Below, piece by piece: positions 63,052 through 64,000 of a stretch of 64,000 nucleotides of DNA (within the stretch, counting starts at the first letter, position 1; every line of letters starts with the position of its first letter). A model generated the notes under the pieces. That model saw only the letters and a program-made list of their open reading frames with translations. It did no database searches and had not been told where the DNA came from. This stretch comes from Paenibacillus xylanexedens (GTDB taxonomy: Bacteria > Bacillota > Bacilli > Paenibacillales > Paenibacillaceae): positions 3,906,001-3,970,000 of the forward strand of contig NZ_CP018620.1 of the NCBI RefSeq assembly GCF_001908275.1, read 5' to 3'. Position numbers and translations under genes: made by a program.

Positions 63052-64000
63052 ATGGACAAAAACGAATATTTGCAACAGATTGAAGCAACGATTGAGAGTG
63101 GTAAATTCAAGGACAACTGGAGTTCGCTTAGCGCCTTCCAAGTTCCTGAATGGTACCCAAAAGCGAAATTCGGCATATTCATTCACTGGGGGCTATATTC
63201 TGTACCGGCCTATGATAGCGAATGGTATTCGCGAAATATGTACATACAAGGCACCAAAGCTTATGAACATCACCTCGAGGTGTATGGACCTCATAAGGAC
63301 TTTGGATATAAAGACTTCATTCCGATGTTTCGTGCAGAGAAGTTCGATGCAGACGAATGGGCAACGTTATTCAAACAGGCTGGAGCCAGATATGTTATGC
63401 CTGTGGCTGAGCACCATGATGGTTTTCAGATGTACAAAAGCTCTATCTCTCACTATAACACATATGAAATGGGCCCCAAACGGGATCTTCTGGGCGAGAT
63501 GAAGGTTGCATACGAGAAGCAGGGGCTGACCTTATGTGTGTCGTCTCACCGCGCCGAGCACTGGTTCTTCATGTCTCACGGGAAGGAGTTTGATTCAGAT
63601 ATTAAGGAACCCCTGGAGCGTGGGGATTTCTATTGGCCTGCCATGCCTGAACCCAAGGATCACTTCGACTTGTATGACTCACCTCCAACCGAGGAGTATC
63701 TGGAGGACTGGTTGATTCGCTGCTGTGAACTGGTCGATCAATACCAGCCAAAGGTCTTTTATTTCGATTGGTGGATTCAAACGGTTGCGTTCAAACCCTA
63801 TCTTAAAAAATTTGCTGCCTATTATTATAACAAAGGCGAAGAATGGGGCGTGCCTGTAGCTATCAATTATAAACATGAGGCCTACATGTTTGGTAGTGCC
63901 GTTCCGGATGTGGAGCGGGGACAGTTCGCTGAGCTTAAGCCCTATTTTTGGCAAACGGATACAGCTGTCGCTAAAAACTCATGGTGTTACACGGAAAATA
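63052..64000 (+). CDS. GH29 alpha-L-fucosidase (3' end outside window)
   Basis: The frame runs from ATG 63052 to the window edge (316 residues seen). ATG follows AGAAGGGATGAG. It has the GH29 opening WYPKAKFGIFIHWGLYSVPAY, the histidine region YVMPVAEHHDGFQMY and the nucleophile region KVFYFDWW (Asp near 240). The family releases L-fucose from glycans. No signal peptide is visible, so it is probably cytosolic. It is divergent from an AraC-type regulator with a cupin sensor. The C-terminal beta-sandwich is outside the window. Confidence 0.92.
   Translation, partial: MDKNEYLQQIEATIESGKFKDNWSSLSAFQVPEWYPKAKFGIFIHWGLYSVPAYDSEWYSRNMYIQGTKAYEHHLEVYGPHKDFGYKDFIPMFRAEKFDADEWATLFKQAGARYVMPVAEHHDGFQMYKSSISHYNTYEMGPKRDLLGEMKVAYEKQGLTLCVSSHRAEHWFFMSHGKEFDSDIKEPLERGDFYWPAMPEPKDHFDLYDSPPTEEYLEDWLIRCCELVDQYQPKVFYFDWWIQTVAFKPYLKKFAAYYYNKGEEWGVPVAINYKHEAYMFGSAVPDVERGQFAELKPYFWQTDTAVAKNSWCYTEN

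Noticed and set aside
63080..63502. 140-codon plus-strand ORF within the GH29 gene
   Set aside because: Out of frame with the fucosidase, whose motifs are unambiguous in the other frame.

Overview
The window most likely comes from a low-to-mid GC, spore-forming Firmicute of the Paenibacillus type. This rests on clear AGGAGG-type ribosome binding sites, a T-box leader, cre-like sites, a lone ctaB, an LplABC-type sugar transporter and a high density of plant-polysaccharide hydrolases. It is a chromosomal accessory and metabolic region with no rRNA, tRNA, CRISPR array, phage module or transposase that I could see. The only repeat family is a roughly 185-bp palindromic intergenic element present in two full copies and one decayed half copy.

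Layout. 1-2.9 kb: end of a GtrB-like glycosyltransferase, GtrA, GalU and a methyltransferase. 2.9-4.7 kb: a T-box leader (apparent Lys specifier) and an archaeal/fungal-type asd. 4.8-6.4 kb: a MerR regulator divergent from an aldo/keto reductase, with a textbook 19-bp-spacer promoter. 6.5-10.6 kb: a BASS-family transporter, lipoprotein, SDR, small zinc-ribbon protein and TauE/SafE permease. 10.6-15.9 kb: a 793-aa protein with two isoprenoid-synthase-like halves, then a four-PAS hybrid kinase. 16-19.2 kb: an SgrR-like regulator divergent from an MFS transporter around a 28-bp palindrome. 19.2-23.3 kb: a structured attenuator-like leader, a leader peptide and a heterodimeric ABC exporter. 23.4-31.7 kb: ctaB, a TrxR-like flavoprotein, a CYP102 (P450 BM3-type) fusion with an overlapping upstream peptide, then a TetR/MFS efflux pair. 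32-36.4 kb: a kinase-like protein, an alpha/beta hydrolase, an MBL hydrolase, and LysE divergent from an XRE-cupin regulator.

36.5-64 kb is rich in carbohydrate genes. It holds a secreted GH43 divergent from a multidomain GH51, a large catalase, a TrmB regulator and MFS transporter, a sugar acetyltransferase, and a GH1 6-phospho-beta-glucosidase divergent from a LacI regulator. A second LacI regulator precedes a permease-permease-binding protein-GH30 operon, and an identical perfect palindrome lies in front of both the regulator and the operon. The end holds a possible surface-glycan locus: a 12-residue-repeat protein, a CgeB-like and a WbsX-like protein. An AraC regulator divergent from a GH29 fucosidase, cut by the window edge, follows.

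The most unusual items are these. (1) The palindromic element, whose three copies all sit between divergently transcribed genes. (2) The tandem prenyl-synthase fusion. (3) The exporter leader with promoter, terminator and a leader peptide that appears split across two frames. (4) The 27-aa peptide overlapping the CYP102 start. (5) A small exported Phr-like peptide with no receptor nearby. (6) The repeat protein next to CgeB/WbsX-like genes.
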